Assembly: GCA_039028635.1 (NCBI GenBank)
Contig: JBCCHV010000001.1
Coordinates: 1-64,000, forward strand
From: Acidobacteriota bacterium
GTDB lineage: Bacteria; Acidobacteriota; Thermoanaerobaculia; Multivoradales; JBCCEF01
Reading direction: 5' to 3'
Length of the DNA stretch: 64,000 nt
The notes beneath the pieces are model-generated. The model made no database searches. It was not told the DNA's origin and saw only the letters and a program-made list of their open reading frames with translations. This document shows positions 35,320-44,391 of the stretch, piece by piece (position 1 is the stretch's first letter; each line of letters begins with the position of its first letter). Position numbers and translations under genes: made by a program.

Positions 35320-36630
35320 CTACGGTGTCGCCCCACGCAGGTAATCGAGCAGCAGATTGGACATCACCCGCATGCCGACGGCGACGGAGCTGTCGTCGGC
35401 GCGGAAGGTCGGAGTGTGGTGCGAGCCCGAGGTGGTTCCCGGCTTGACCATGCCGAGGCGGTAGTAGAAGCCCGGGACCTCATTGGCGAAGTACGCGAAG
35501 TCCTCGCCGCCCATGGTGGGCGGAATGACTTCGACGTTCTCCGCGCCGAGCACTCGATGGAGAGTGGGCGCCATGCGCGCGGTGAGGTCGCGATCATTGA
35601 GGGTGGCCGGGGTGACCCGCACGTACTCGAGGTCGTAGCTGCCGCCGGCAGCGGTGGTCAGCCCGCGGAGGATCTCGTTCATTCGCTGCTCGACCTGGTT
35701 CTGGGCCTCGGCGCTGTAGGTTCGGACGGTGCCTTCGAGGTGGACGCTTCCGGGAATGATGTTGAAGCGCGTGCCGCCCTGTACCATCCCGACCGTCACG
35801 ACGCTCGGCTCCAGCGGGTCGAGGGTGCGCGAACGGATGGTCTGGAAGGCGCTGATCACCTGGGCCGCCAGCACCACCGTGTCGATGCCCTGGTGGGGGG
35901 CCGCCCCGTGGCTCTGCTTGCCATGGAGGTCGATACGAAAGTGATCGACGGCGGCAAAGGCCGGCCCCGGCGTGTAGCCCGCCTTGCCGACCTCCATCGA
36001 GGCGAAGGTGTGGAGGCCGAACACCGCCTCCGGCCGGGGGTCGGCGAAGGCTCCCTCTTCGACCATCATGATGGCGCCCCCTTCTTCCCCCTCCGGAGGG
36101 CCTTCCTCCGCCGGCTGAAAGATGAACAGGACCGTTCCGGGGATCTCGTCCTTGAGGGAGGCGAGCACCGAGGCGACGCCGAGCTGCACGGCGGTGTGAA
36201 TGTCGTGGCCGCAGGCGTGGCTGACGCCGACCTCTTGTCCGAGGTACTCGGTGCGCACCGTCGAGCGGAAAGGCAGATCGGTGTCTTCCGTCACCGGCAG
36301 GGCGTCCATGTCCGCCCGTACCGCCACCACCGGCCCCGGCTTGCCGCCTTCGAGGACGGCCACCACGCCGGTGTGGGCGACGCCGGTGCGCAGGCCGGTG
36401 AAGCCGAGCTTCTCGAGGTGGCTCTGGACCAGCTCGGCGGTCTTGAACTCGCGGTTGCCGAGCTCCGGGTACTGATGGATCCGGTGTCGCAGCTCGATGA
36501 TCTCCGGCTCGAAGCGGTCGACTGCGGCCTCGACGGCGGTGTCGAAGGGGCCCGCCGGCTCTGCCAGGGCGCTGGCGGTCGGGATCAGGGCGAGGAGCAG
36601 GGCGATGGCGAGGAGGCGGGAGATTCGCAT
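35320..36630 (-). CDS. Secreted M20-family amidohydrolase
   Basis: A 436-residue peptidase M20D-type hydrolase with a signal peptide (ISRLLAIALLLALIPTASALA). Metal-site blocks are HRIHQYPELG, VRADMDALPV, HACGHDIHTA, FQPAEEG, and GGEDFAYF near the end; a lid/dimerisation domain with KQSHGAAPHQG is present. Relatives include hippurate hydrolases and amide-cleaving enzymes of indole-acyl or N-acyl amino acids; export suggests scavenging of N-acyl amino acids or peptides. GGAGAG precedes the ATG. It is convergent with the beta-helix gene and divergent from the ZIP-like gene. Confidence 0.88.
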   Translation of the reverse strand: MRISRLLAIALLLALIPTASALAEPAGPFDTAVEAAVDRFEPEIIELRHRIHQYPELGNREFKTAELVQSHLEKLGFTGLRTGVAHTGVVAVLEGGKPGPVVAVRADMDALPVTEDTDLPFRSTVRTEYLGQEVGVSHACGHDIHTAVQLGVASVLASLKDEIPGTVLFIFQPAEEGPPEGEEGGAIMMVEEGAFADPRPEAVFGLHTFASMEVGKAGYTPGPAFAAVDHFRIDLHGKQSHGAAPHQGIDTVVLAAQVISAFQTIRSRTLDPLEPSVVTVGMVQGGTRFNIIPGSVHLEGTVRTYSAEAQNQVEQRMNEILRGLTTAAGGSYDLEYVRVTPATLNDRDLTARMAPTLHRVLGAENVEVIPPTMGGEDFAYFANEVPGFYYRLGMVKPGTTSGSHHTPTFRADDSSVAVGMRVMSNLLLDYLRGATP

Positions 36631-36848
36631 GGGGCTCTCCGGGAAGCGAGTTCGAAATGCGCACGGACATTGGAAAACGGCCCCATTCTAGCGGCCACGC
36701 GGGCGCCGCGAGGATTCCGGTCTGTGATCGATTCCGGGGAGTTGAGCGGCGTCGCCCTCGGGATCTTCCGCAGTGGCGGATCTGCACCGTTTTTATTGTT
36801 GAGAATGGGTTACCCTTATCGAATGGCTGGGACTCTGGAGACGCGTTG

Positions 36849-38441
36849 ATGGGGGAGGGATGGATCCTGCTGGCGGGACTGCTGCCGCTCGCCGTCGGCC
36901 CGCTGTTGGCGATGTGGTTCGACCAGCGTCCGGTCGCTCGCGGCGCCCTCGACAGCTTCGTGGCGATCACCCTCGGCGGGCTGGTGCTGCTCCATCTCTG
37001 GCCCCATGCCTTCGAGGCCGCTGGCTGGCTCGGAGTGGTCGCCGGCATCGCCGGGCTGGCGCTGCCCTACCTGTTCCACGGCATTCTTCATGCCGGTGAG
37101 GAGAAGGCTTTTGCCGGCTTGATCGGCATCGCCTTTCTGGGTTTGGCCCTGCACGCCATGATCGACGGTGCCGCCTTGGTGGAGCGAGATCCGGCACCGC
37201 AGGGCGGAGAAACGGTTCTCGAGGGCTTGGCGTCGGACCATGACGAGGAGGATCATCACCACCTCGAGGAAGCGTCTGCGGATCATCACCACGGCGATGG
37301 CGAGCCCAGGCTGCTGGCAACGGCGGTGCTGTTGCATCGTTTGCCGATGGCCCTGGCCATCTGGTGGCTGGTGGTGCCGGCCCTTGGGCGGCGGTTGGCG
37401 GTGCTCATTCTGGTGACCTTGGCGGCAGGAACGATCCTGGGATTCAGCATCGCGGGACGATTTCTCGTCGGCCTCTCGACGCCGGCAGCGGCGGTCTTCG
37501 AGGCCACCGTCGGCGGCATGTTGCTGCACGTTCTGTTCGGCCACGAGCACCGCCACGAACCCGGCGAGGCGGGCTCCGATACGGCCGCCTCAGCCCGGCG
37601 TGCACGCTGGATCTCGGCGGCCAGTGCGCTGGTCGGGGTCGCCCTGCTGGTCGGGCTGACGGCGCTGCATCCCCTCGCCCGCCGTCTGCCGGAGGCGTTG
37701 GGAGCGGGAGAGACCTTCCTGCGGATGAGTCTGGTGCTGGCTCCATGGTGGCTGGTAGCGGCGTTCTTGGCTGCGCTGCTGTCCGCCCTCGGAGTCGGGC
37801 GCCCGAAGCTCGAGCCCCTGTTGACCTGGGTGATCGCTCTGCCCCTGCTCGGTCCGCTGCTCAGTGCCCTGGCCGGCATCGTTGCCGGACTCGCCGGGGC
37901 GCCCATCGGCGCCGAGTCCGAGGGGCCTTCGCGGGGGCAGTTCGGAAGTACCCTGCGCGGCCTGGTGCAGCGGGACTTTCCCTGGCTGCTGACCGGAATC
38001 GGGCTGGTCGCCTGGACCGAGCCGATGCTCCGCCTCGACCTACCGTGGTTCGCCCAGGTGCCGCTGGCGCTGGCTCTCGGCCTGCTGGGCTCGCGGTCCC
38101 TGATGTTGGCGCTGCCTCTGGCTCACCTGCTCCTGTTGAAGGGATGGTTACCCCCGTGGGCACTGCTCCTGGTGCTCACCGCCGTGGTGCTGTCGTCGCG
38201 CTTCCGAGCCCGCGCCTTGGCGCTGGCCATCGTCGCCCTGGCGCTGGCCTTCTGGCTGTCTCTCCAGGACTGGGCTCCGACCCTGGCCGTCGACCTGACG
38301 GCCGGGCGCCCGACCGCCTGGTGGGCCTGGGGCGGTCTATTGGCGGCGACGGGCCTCGGCCTCGATGCCCTGTTCCGCCTCGGCTTTCGCGGCTTCGTGT
38401 CGCCCGTCCAGGGAGCACTCGTCGGCAAGCATCGGCACTGA
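36849..38441 (+). CDS. ZIP-like metal transporter with fused C-terminal permease-like half
   Basis: A 530-residue multi-pass membrane protein. The first half follows ZIP architecture: LHLWPHAFE, HAMIDGAAL and LLHRLPMALAIW fall where ZIP proteins place their metal-site His residues. A His/Asp-rich loop (HDEEDHHHLEEASADHHH, about 133-150) lies between, as in zinc and iron ZIPs. The second half (about 275-530) adds roughly eight hydrophobic segments (LAPWWLVAAFLAALLSALG and onward) resembling a permease. No ZIP I know is this long, so it is a fusion or a new family. No metal regulator or binding site was identified. A GGAG lies 9 bp before the ATG. Confidence 0.65.
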   Translation: MGEGWILLAGLLPLAVGPLLAMWFDQRPVARGALDSFVAITLGGLVLLHLWPHAFEAAGWLGVVAGIAGLALPYLFHGILHAGEEKAFAGLIGIAFLGLALHAMIDGAALVERDPAPQGGETVLEGLASDHDEEDHHHLEEASADHHHGDGEPRLLATAVLLHRLPMALAIWWLVVPALGRRLAVLILVTLAAGTILGFSIAGRFLVGLSTPAAAVFEATVGGMLLHVLFGHEHRHEPGEAGSDTAASARRARWISAASALVGVALLVGLTALHPLARRLPEALGAGETFLRMSLVLAPWWLVAAFLAALLSALGVGRPKLEPLLTWVIALPLLGPLLSALAGIVAGLAGAPIGAESEGPSRGQFGSTLRGLVQRDFPWLLTGIGLVAWTEPMLRLDLPWFAQVPLALALGLLGSRSLMLALPLAHLLLLKGWLPPWALLLVLTAVVLSSRFRARALALAIVALALAFWLSLQDWAPTLAVDLTAGRPTAWWAWGGLLAATGLGLDALFRLGFRGFVSPVQGALVGKHRH

Positions 38442-38461
38442 CCGGAGCGAGCCACGGGCCG

Positions 38462-39202
38462 TCAGGGATCGGCGACTTCCGGCGGCAGGGCGAACAGCTC
38501 CGCCGATAGCTCTGGGTTGGAGGTGATCTCTCGAACTTCGAAGGTGCGAACGTGCTGGCGATCTTCGCGCTCGAACAGCTCCGGCACCAGCACGCCGTCG
38601 TGGCGACGGTAGGCTTCGAAGTACCAGGTGCGCTGATAATCGCCACGGCGACCCGCCTGAGTGGAGGTTCGACGCACCACCGTGTGGTCGCCGGCGTCGA
38701 GATACCAGTCTTCGATACCGCCACTGGCGTGGGTCAGTCGGAGATGGTCGCAGAGGCGGCCATCGAGGTCTTCGCGAGCGATCCAGGTGACCTGGTTGGC
38801 CGAGCTCAGGAGCGGGCTTGTGAAGTCGCCCCACTCCTCGCGCAACAGGCGAGCCCGATCCCCTTCCAGACGGCGCGTCTCTCCGCCCCGGCGCGAGGAG
38901 AAGGCCCACGCTCCATCGGGGCCATGGGCCTCGATGCTCTTGCGCTCGCCGAGCTCGATCTCGAGACGAAAAGCATCGGGGCGCTGGCGGTAGAGCACGA
39001 ACCGGCCGGCCTCACCGTTGAAGGTGTAGGTCCCGGAGATCTCCAGACTGTCGAGGGCCGCAAGGGCTTTGGGACCGCCCAGGCTGCTCAAATGCCCCGC
39101 GAGGACGGCGTCGACGGGGTCGTCGGTGGCGGAGACGACCGCTGACGGGCCCGCCAAGGCACCGAGGGCGAGGGTGAGGATGGCAAGTCGGGTGATTCTC
39201 AC
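38462..39202 (-). CDS. LolA-like outer-membrane lipoprotein-sorting-type protein
   Basis: A 246-residue exported protein with a signal peptide (ITRLAILTLALGALAG). The rest is a run of beta strands and loops (FVLYRQRPDAFRLEIELGE, SLEISGTYTFNGE) like LolA/LolB or DUF-type relatives that hold lipid tails. It starts at GTG 39202, overlapping the PQQ-propeller stop as GTGA, and lies on the same transcript. No cysteine lipobox. The match is to the fold only; a true LolA would be shorter (about 200 residues) and would be followed by other envelope genes. Confidence 0.6.
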   Translation of the reverse strand: MRITRLAILTLALGALAGPSAVVSATDDPVDAVLAGHLSSLGGPKALAALDSLEISGTYTFNGEAGRFVLYRQRPDAFRLEIELGERKSIEAHGPDGAWAFSSRRGGETRRLEGDRARLLREEWGDFTSPLLSSANQVTWIAREDLDGRLCDHLRLTHASGGIEDWYLDAGDHTVVRRTSTQAGRRGDYQRTWYFEAYRRHDGVLVPELFEREDRQHVRTFEVREITSNPELSAELFALPPEVADP

Positions 39203-40443
39203 GATTCACCTCCGGACGCCTGCCGTAGGTCGTAGGCGACGATCTCGGCGACGTTGCGGACGATCAGATGTCCGCGGTAGAGGGTCGGCGAGGTCCAACT
39301 GCGACCGGAAAGGGCCTGCACTCGGCCGAGCTCGCGGTAGGCCTCGGGGTCGGCCGCGACCAGCCGCAGCTCGCCGGTCTCGGTGAGCACGATCAGCCGG
39401 CCGTCGGCATAGATCAAGGATCCCTTGCCGAGGCCGCCCCGCTTGGCCCAGGCGGTGGAAGCGTCGGCGACCTTCAGGCACTTCAGGGTGGCGTTGTCGA
39501 AGCCGTAGAGGAAGCCGTCGATCTCGACCGAGGCGTTGAAGTGGTTGCGCATGGCGCGACTGGTCCAGACTTCCTCGACCCGGCGCTCGGCGCCCTCACC
39601 GATCTCCCGCAGGAGGAGACCACCGAGGTCGTAAGAGGCCGAAAAGAAGAATTGATCTGGCGCCACCTGCACCGGAATCGCCGGCTTGACGCCGATGTCC
39701 GGGCCGAACTCGTGCCTCCAGAGGACCTTTCCCGCCGGGGTCACGGCCAGCGCATGGGTCGGGCTGAGAACGATGGCGCGCCGTTCCTTGCCCGCGCCGA
39801 CGAGTAGCGGCGTGGAGTAGCCGGTGGCGTCCTCGCCGGTGGTCCAGCGGACCTCGCCGCTGGTCTTGTCGACGCCGGCCAGGGAGCGGCCGCCGGGGCC
39901 TCCGGGCTGGAGGATCAGGAGGTCGTCCGCCAGGACGATCGAGCCGGAGAAGCCGCGCCGCGGAATCTCCACTCCGAAGGCCTCTTTGAAGTCGACACTC
40001 CACTGAACAGCGCCGTCCTTGCGCCCCAGGGCATGGAGGTCGCCGCGGGAGACGAGCACGAAGACGCGATCTCCGTCGATCGCCGGCGTGCTGCGCGGGC
40101 CGTTGCCGAAGGATTCCTCGAACTGGCCGCCGACGCGGGTTCTCCAGACCTCCCGTCCGGTGGCGAGGTCGAGGCTGACGGCGTACTCGCCGTCGGCATC
40201 GGAGGTCATCGTGAAGAGGTGGTCGCCGGCGGCCGTGATGCCGGAGAAGGCGGGGCCGAGATCGAGGCGCCAGAGCTCCGGAGGGCCGTCCGCGGGCCAG
40301 CTCTCGAGCAGGCCTTTCTCGGCCGAAAGACCGTCGCCGGCAGGGCCGCGGAACTGGTTCCAAGGGCTTTCCGCCAGGGCGGTGGTACCGAGTGACACGA
40401 CCACGGCGAGGCCGAGTATCGAGAGGGTGGTGATCGACTTCAT
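39199..40443 (-). CDS. Secreted PQQ-type beta-propeller protein
   Basis: A 414-residue exported protein with signal peptide (TTLSILGLAVVVSLGTTALA). It is made of PQQ/quinoprotein-like propeller blades: WNQFRGPAGDG, VSLDLATGREVWRTRV, HALGRKDGAVQWSVDF, AGVDKTSGEVRWTTG. Such blades hold either cofactor or only scaffolding; the cofactor acids of a methanol-dehydrogenase type enzyme were not found, so scaffold or BamB-like is more likely. GAGGAG lies 8 bp before the ATG. It overlaps the LolA-like gene downstream, giving a two-gene envelope operon. Confidence 0.78.
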   Translation of the reverse strand: MKSITTLSILGLAVVVSLGTTALAESPWNQFRGPAGDGLSAEKGLLESWPADGPPELWRLDLGPAFSGITAAGDHLFTMTSDADGEYAVSLDLATGREVWRTRVGGQFEESFGNGPRSTPAIDGDRVFVLVSRGDLHALGRKDGAVQWSVDFKEAFGVEIPRRGFSGSIVLADDLLILQPGGPGGRSLAGVDKTSGEVRWTTGEDATGYSTPLLVGAGKERRAIVLSPTHALAVTPAGKVLWRHEFGPDIGVKPAIPVQVAPDQFFFSASYDLGGLLLREIGEGAERRVEEVWTSRAMRNHFNASVEIDGFLYGFDNATLKCLKVADASTAWAKRGGLGKGSLIYADGRLIVLTETGELRLVAADPEAYRELGRVQALSGRSWTSPTLYRGHLIVRNVAEIVAYDLRQASGGES

Positions 40444-40734
40444 GGGCGCTGCTCCTCGCGAGCCAAGGTGGACGAAGTGGGTCGGAGGAATTGTATCGGC
40501 TGGCGGTGACGGGGCCGTCGTCGCGGCTTTCGTCGGTGAATTGCAAAACATGGAAATACCTGTCGATGGCCCCGGGTTGTCTCCCGTGGCCGGTGACCAA
40601 GCCGGCTTTTCAGGTTCACATTGCCGCGTCCTTTGCGCACCGAGGCCGTCCACCCTCGGCAGGGATCCGTGTGCTCTTCGGAGCGCCCGGCGCAGCCTGC
40701 CCGATGGAGGCCGTCGCTGATGGAGCAACCCAAG
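40444..40734. other. 291-bp divergent intergenic region
   Basis: Between the start of the PQQ-propeller gene (-) and the DUF3187 gene (+). It must contain both promoters. I looked for riboswitch cores and clear -35/-10 pairs and found none. No coding signal seen. Confidence 0.4.
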
Positions 40735-41829
40735 ATGGCACGTCTCCCTTTCTTCGCCGTAGTCCTCTTCTCGCTGGTGGTCCTGCCGCTCCCGGCGGCT
40801 TCCCAAGAGCCGTCGCCCTATCTCATCGATACAGGACCGCTGAGAATTCGTGACCAGTTTCCTCTTTCGATGGGCTATCTGGCCTTCGATCCGGTGAGTG
40901 CCGTCGTGCTCGACCGGGGAGAGTGGCAGATCGACGTCGTCACGACGCTGACCAACACCTGGGCGCAGTCGGACGTAGTCGAGGGCTTTCTCGAAGACCG
41001 GGACGGGCGACTGCCCCTGACTCGAGCCGACCTGACACGTCTCGATGGCCTCGATCCCAATCAGGGGTTGGTCTTCGTCGATGCCGAGCTGGTGCGTTCG
41101 GCGCTGGCCGTTCGCCGCGGCTTCGGGGATGGCGTTCAACTCGAGCTGGTGCTGCCGGTGCTCAACTACTCGGGAGGATTTCTCGATTCCACCATCGAGG
41201 GTTTCCACGACTCCTTCAGCTTTTCGCAGGCCGGTCGGTTGGGTGTCGAGCGAGACGATTTCCGCGCCTTCGTGTCCCATCCGGGAGGAACCTACGAGCT
41301 CGATGGAGATCCCGGAGCGCGCTTCGGTGATCTCGTGGTCGGGGCCAAGTTCCGGCTCTTCGAGCCCAACGGTGAGCGGCGATACCATCTCGCCCTCGAA
41401 ACCGTGCTGGAGCTGCCCACCGGTTCCGCGAGCCAGCTGGGCTCCAACGGCGCCGTCGATGGCGGCGCTCAGCTTCTGTTCACCCGCTACTTCGAACATG
41501 CCTGCCTTCACCTGTCGGCGGGAGTGCTCTATCTCGGCGCTTGGGACGAGCTGTCGATCGGGGAGCAGGTGATGCCTTCGGCGATGGTGGCTTGGGAGCA
41601 GGGGCTGGGACCCAAGACCTCGGCCTTGGCCCAGCTGACGGTCGGCTTCAGCCCTCTCGACGACCTCGAGATCGACGAGCTCTCGGGCACCACCCTTCAG
41701 CTCACGGTTGGAGTGAAGCGGGTGGTGTTCGCCGACAAAGTGCTGTTCCTGGGGATCACTGAGAATCTCCTGCGCTTCGACAGTACGTCCGATGTCGGAG
41801 CCCATTTCGGCATCACGACGACCTTCTGA
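40735..41829 (+). CDS. DUF3187-family outer membrane protein
   Basis: A 364-residue exported protein: signal peptide LPFFAVVLFSLVVLPLPAASQ, then a run of alternating beta strands (VQLELVLPVLNYSGG, HLALETVLELPTGS) ending in an aromatic residue (GITTTF). This is the pattern of DUF3187, thought to be an outer-membrane beta-barrel. Function unknown. Several Met codons precede 40735; this one has GGAG nine bases upstream and leads straight into the signal peptide. It stands alone in its orientation. Confidence 0.72.
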   Translation: MARLPFFAVVLFSLVVLPLPAASQEPSPYLIDTGPLRIRDQFPLSMGYLAFDPVSAVVLDRGEWQIDVVTTLTNTWAQSDVVEGFLEDRDGRLPLTRADLTRLDGLDPNQGLVFVDAELVRSALAVRRGFGDGVQLELVLPVLNYSGGFLDSTIEGFHDSFSFSQAGRLGVERDDFRAFVSHPGGTYELDGDPGARFGDLVVGAKFRLFEPNGERRYHLALETVLELPTGSASQLGSNGAVDGGAQLLFTRYFEHACLHLSAGVLYLGAWDELSIGEQVMPSAMVAWEQGLGPKTSALAQLTVGFSPLDDLEIDELSGTTLQLTVGVKRVVFADKVLFLGITENLLRFDSTSDVGAHFGITTTF

Positions 41830-42169
41830 GGGTTCGGGCGAGCGCGGGTGAGCCCGGTGGGCAGGCCGAAAACAGTCGGGCAGGGCAAAAAAAGTGCCGA
41901 CGCGGCGGAACACGTCGGCAAGAAAGCTTGCGGCGGAGCGAAACCTGATCCGAGGACTGCAGGCCTTGGAAGGCCCGCCCGGTTCAGGTCCGTTCCTTCC
42001 TCGACGAGTCGAGGGAGTGGTCAGATTGCTGGCTGGCCGTGGATCCGAAGGCGGGGGCGACGCCGTCGGCGGCTGTTAGCGAGCACACCGTCCACATGAT
42101 GGTAGGTGCTTGACGGTTCGAAAGTGTGACAGTCGTTGGTTGAATCGCTGTCGAGCGATATGCGCGAGC
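41830..42169. other. 340-bp region between convergent genes with structured RNA and a terminator
   Basis: No coding signal above a few dozen codons. On the minus strand a perfect 8-bp hairpin (TGCCGACG/CGTCGGCA, 41895-41902 with 41913-41920) is followed by CTTTTTTT, an intrinsic terminator about 250 nt past the stop of the TPR gene. A second two-tier stem (CCTGATCCG 41944-41952 with CGGTTCAGG 41980-41988, around palindrome GGCCTTGGAAGGCC) lies within that stretch. It may be a long 3' UTR or a small RNA. Confidence 0.55.
41887..41920 (-). terminator. Rho-independent terminator
   Basis: On the minus strand TGCCGACG, a 10-nt loop, CGTCGGCA, C, then seven T. Stem is perfect. It ends the transcript coming from the TPR gene at 42170-43585 or from a small RNA in the gap. 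Confidence 0.8.
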
Positions 42170-43585
42170 TCAGGAAGGGGTCCGGCTCGGTGCCGCCGGA
42201 CCGCTCGGCAGGCGCGACATGCGAGCCTGGATTTCCTGCACCCAGCGCAGGGTGGCGGTTTCCATCTCGAGCGCTCGCTGCAGCATCAGCAGGGCCATGG
42301 TGGCGTCGTCGTGGAGGCCGCTCAATCCGAGCAGGGGCAGCATCTCACTGGCCAGGTGGCGGGCTTCTCGTCCGCGGCCCTCTTGCAGATAGAGGGCGAC
42401 GATGTCGAGACATACCAGGGCGGCCTCGTAGCCGATGTCTTCCGCGATGAAGCCGTTGCGGGCTCGCCGCAGCAGCTCTTCACCGCGTCGCGATTCACCG
42501 ATGGTGATCAAGGCCATGCCTTCGAGCCAGTAGAGGCGCAGCAGGTCGAGGGCGCCACCGTGATCTTCGGCGAGGCGTTGCACCTTGGGTAGCAACTCCA
42601 GGAGCTGTGGGATCAGCTCGCAGTCCCGCAGGTAGGTCGCCAGGTTGTGGTACGCGACCAGCAGCAGGCGGGGCTCGCGCTCGCCATCGATCAGCTCGAG
42701 AGCTCGTTCGACCACCGGGATCGCGCCCTCCGGGTCGTCGGCATAGGACAACGTCATGGCCTTGTAGAGCAGAATTCGGCCTTCGCCGTGACGGTCTTGG
42801 AGCCAGCGATGAATGGCGGCGGCTTGGGCCAGCAGGCGGTGGGCGTCATCGAAGCGCGACTGCAGACGGCGCAGGCTGGCCAGGAAGCCGAGTAGCTCGG
42901 CGCGGGCGCGGGGGTCCTTGCTGCCCTGGGCGAGCAGTCGGTCGGCTTCGGCGAAGCTGACATCGGCGGCGCGAAAGTTCCCCAGGATGCGCGAAACGTT
43001 GCCTTGGTAGGTATGGGCCTGGGCTTTGAGGTCGAGCACCCGGGTGACTCCGTAGGTCTCCGGATCCAGCTCCTGAACCAGTCTGACGGCCCAGGCGACG
43101 AGGTTCTCGGCCCGTTTCGGGTTGTCCGACCAGCAACCCTTGATGGTGCGCAGCAGCAGGGCGACGAAGCCGGCGGAATTGAAGCGCCGAGGAAGGTCCG
43201 GACCGGTAGGATCGGCGAGGGAGTACTCGAGCTCGCGCAGTAGCTGGCGAGCCGTCGTTTGCTCTTCGACTCGGCGGTGGCGGATCTCCGTCAGGCGGTC
43301 TCCGGCGAGGAGAAAGGCGTTGTCGTAGCGGTCCTGATCGGTCACCGCTGGGAGGACCGAAGCCTTCGAACGACGGCACGAGGTGCGCAGCGTCTTGAGC
43401 CACTGGGAAGATGCCGAAGGGACCATTCCAAAGGGCGATTCGACGCTCAGCAGGGCCTCGACGAGGAGCTGCGGCGCGAGGCTCGCCTCGACCCCGGAGG
43501 CGCGGAGAATCTCGTTCGCCTCGGCGCGCTGCTCGCTGAGCAGCGCGGCCATTCGACGGTGGGCCTTGCCTTTGGATTGATCCAT
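42170..43585 (-). CDS. Tetratricopeptide-repeat protein
   Basis: A 471-residue helical protein. No signal peptide; the N-terminus MDQSKGKAHRR is basic. Repeats such as AELLGFLASLRRLQSRFDDAHRLLAQAA and ALELIDGEREPRLLLVAYHNLATYLRD fit TPR-like helical pairs of 34-40 residues, covering about 110-430. Proteins of this layout are common next to signalling genes and usually act as scaffolds. The start is unclear: ATG 43585 has no good ribosome site, and an ATG at 43609 is possible. Followed by a long gap and a terminator. Confidence 0.68.
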   Translation of the reverse strand: MDQSKGKAHRRMAALLSEQRAEANEILRASGVEASLAPQLLVEALLSVESPFGMVPSASSQWLKTLRTSCRRSKASVLPAVTDQDRYDNAFLLAGDRLTEIRHRRVEEQTTARQLLRELEYSLADPTGPDLPRRFNSAGFVALLLRTIKGCWSDNPKRAENLVAWAVRLVQELDPETYGVTRVLDLKAQAHTYQGNVSRILGNFRAADVSFAEADRLLAQGSKDPRARAELLGFLASLRRLQSRFDDAHRLLAQAAAIHRWLQDRHGEGRILLYKAMTLSYADDPEGAIPVVERALELIDGEREPRLLLVAYHNLATYLRDCELIPQLLELLPKVQRLAEDHGGALDLLRLYWLEGMALITIGESRRGEELLRRARNGFIAEDIGYEAALVCLDIVALYLQEGRGREARHLASEMLPLLGLSGLHDDATMALLMLQRALEMETATLRWVQEIQARMSRLPSGPAAPSRTPS

Positions 43586-43822
43586 TGCTTGGATTATGTA
43601 CCTTCGCATCTTCTGAAACAAGGGTGCGGGCTCGAAGCGAATTCGGGACAAAGATCGTGGCGCACGCCTTCCAGCCGGCGCCTCGAGACCGCAATCCCTC
43701 GACATTTTACTGATCTTCCGAAGGCCTTCCGACCGGCCGGTGCGGCTGGCCGAGCCGGTGACCGGAGACCGCGCCAAGCTTCTCCGACGGTCCCGTTCGT
43801 ACTCTTCGCGGGGGTGTCCGAC

Positions 43823-44086
43823 TCATCCCTGTCGACCGCCCGGATCGAGCTGGCCGCGCCGGTCCTGGGGCCCATCTTGCTGGTTGTTCCGAGGCCGCTG
43901 CGGCCGGTTGTCCTGGCCTTCAGCCGAGAACTGGAGAACCAGACTTCGGACCCACGAGAAGTCGAGCCAGGCGTCACGGGCTTGGTGCTTGGGGGCTTCC
44001 ACCGCGGCTTGCGAGGGAGCGGCGAGGAGGGTGGGGGAGGAGAGGGCGGAAATCAGGGCCAGGGCGATGAGTATCTTGAGCTTCAC
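43823..44086 (-). CDS. Small secreted Gln/Arg-rich protein
   Basis: An 87-residue protein starting at GTG with AAAGGAG five bases upstream. A signal peptide is clear (LKILIALALISALSSPTLLAA). The mature part is short and low in complexity, with Gln, Arg, Asn and Pro (DNRPQRPRNNQQDGPQDRR). No family recognised. An AT-rich promoter-like stretch precedes it at 44176-44203 on the same strand. Its position beside the signalling operon may be coincidence. Confidence 0.65.
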   Translation of the reverse strand: MKLKILIALALISALSSPTLLAAPSQAAVEAPKHQARDAWLDFSWVRSLVLQFSAEGQDNRPQRPRNNQQDGPQDRRGQLDPGGRQG

Positions 44087-44391
44087 GGAGACTCCTTTGG
44101 TTTTCTTCGATGGGGCGAACCCCGGATGGGGTGGGCCGACCGGCTGCCCGAGCAGCCATTTCGTGCAAACTCTAAATTAACGTAAGTAATAAAGCAACCA
44201 AATAAGCTCCGGAACCGGGATATACAGGATGGGGGATTTGCGACTTTGGCGATTTCTCTGACCAGGGCTTGGATCGGACCCTGGCAAAGGTTGGGGTCGC
44301 GGCTGGTCGCAGGGCAGGCAAAAGAGGGCGCCGCGTGCCTTATAATTCGGAAAAGCCGACGAACCGTGTTTTTGCTTTGGGGGGTCATCGA
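44087..44391. promoter_or_regulatory. 305-bp divergent promoter region
   Basis: Separates the small secreted-protein gene (-) from the five-gene signalling operon (+). It has an AT-rich island (about 44170-44205) in an otherwise GC-rich window. On the minus strand TTGGTT and TAATTT lie 16 bp apart, a possible promoter for the small gene. On the plus strand TATAAT at 44341-44346 is a good -10 box 46 bp before the operon start, but I saw no strong -35 at 17 bp. Nothing else was identified. Confidence 0.55.

Noticed and set aside
36780-36848. Zur/Fur-type operator (AT-rich GAGAATGGGTTACCCTTATC) before the ZIP-like gene
   Set aside because: The two halves do not pair as an inverted repeat well enough, and no metal regulator gene is nearby.
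40444-40734. Riboswitch before the DUF3187 gene
   Set aside because: I looked for a cyclic-di-GMP-I-type core and saw no matching conserved segments; only general GC-rich sequence.
41880-41960. Cyclic-di-GMP-I riboswitch (a CAGGGCAAA stretch and GCGAAACC looked similar)
   Set aside because: The paired elements do not fit the known fold, and the hairpin with seven T is a terminator on the other strand.
44269-44391. A longer N-terminus for the porin-like protein from a TTG at 44269
   Set aside because: It gives no signal peptide, covers the TATAAT box at 44341, and has no ribosome site; GTG 44392 leads straight into a signal peptide.
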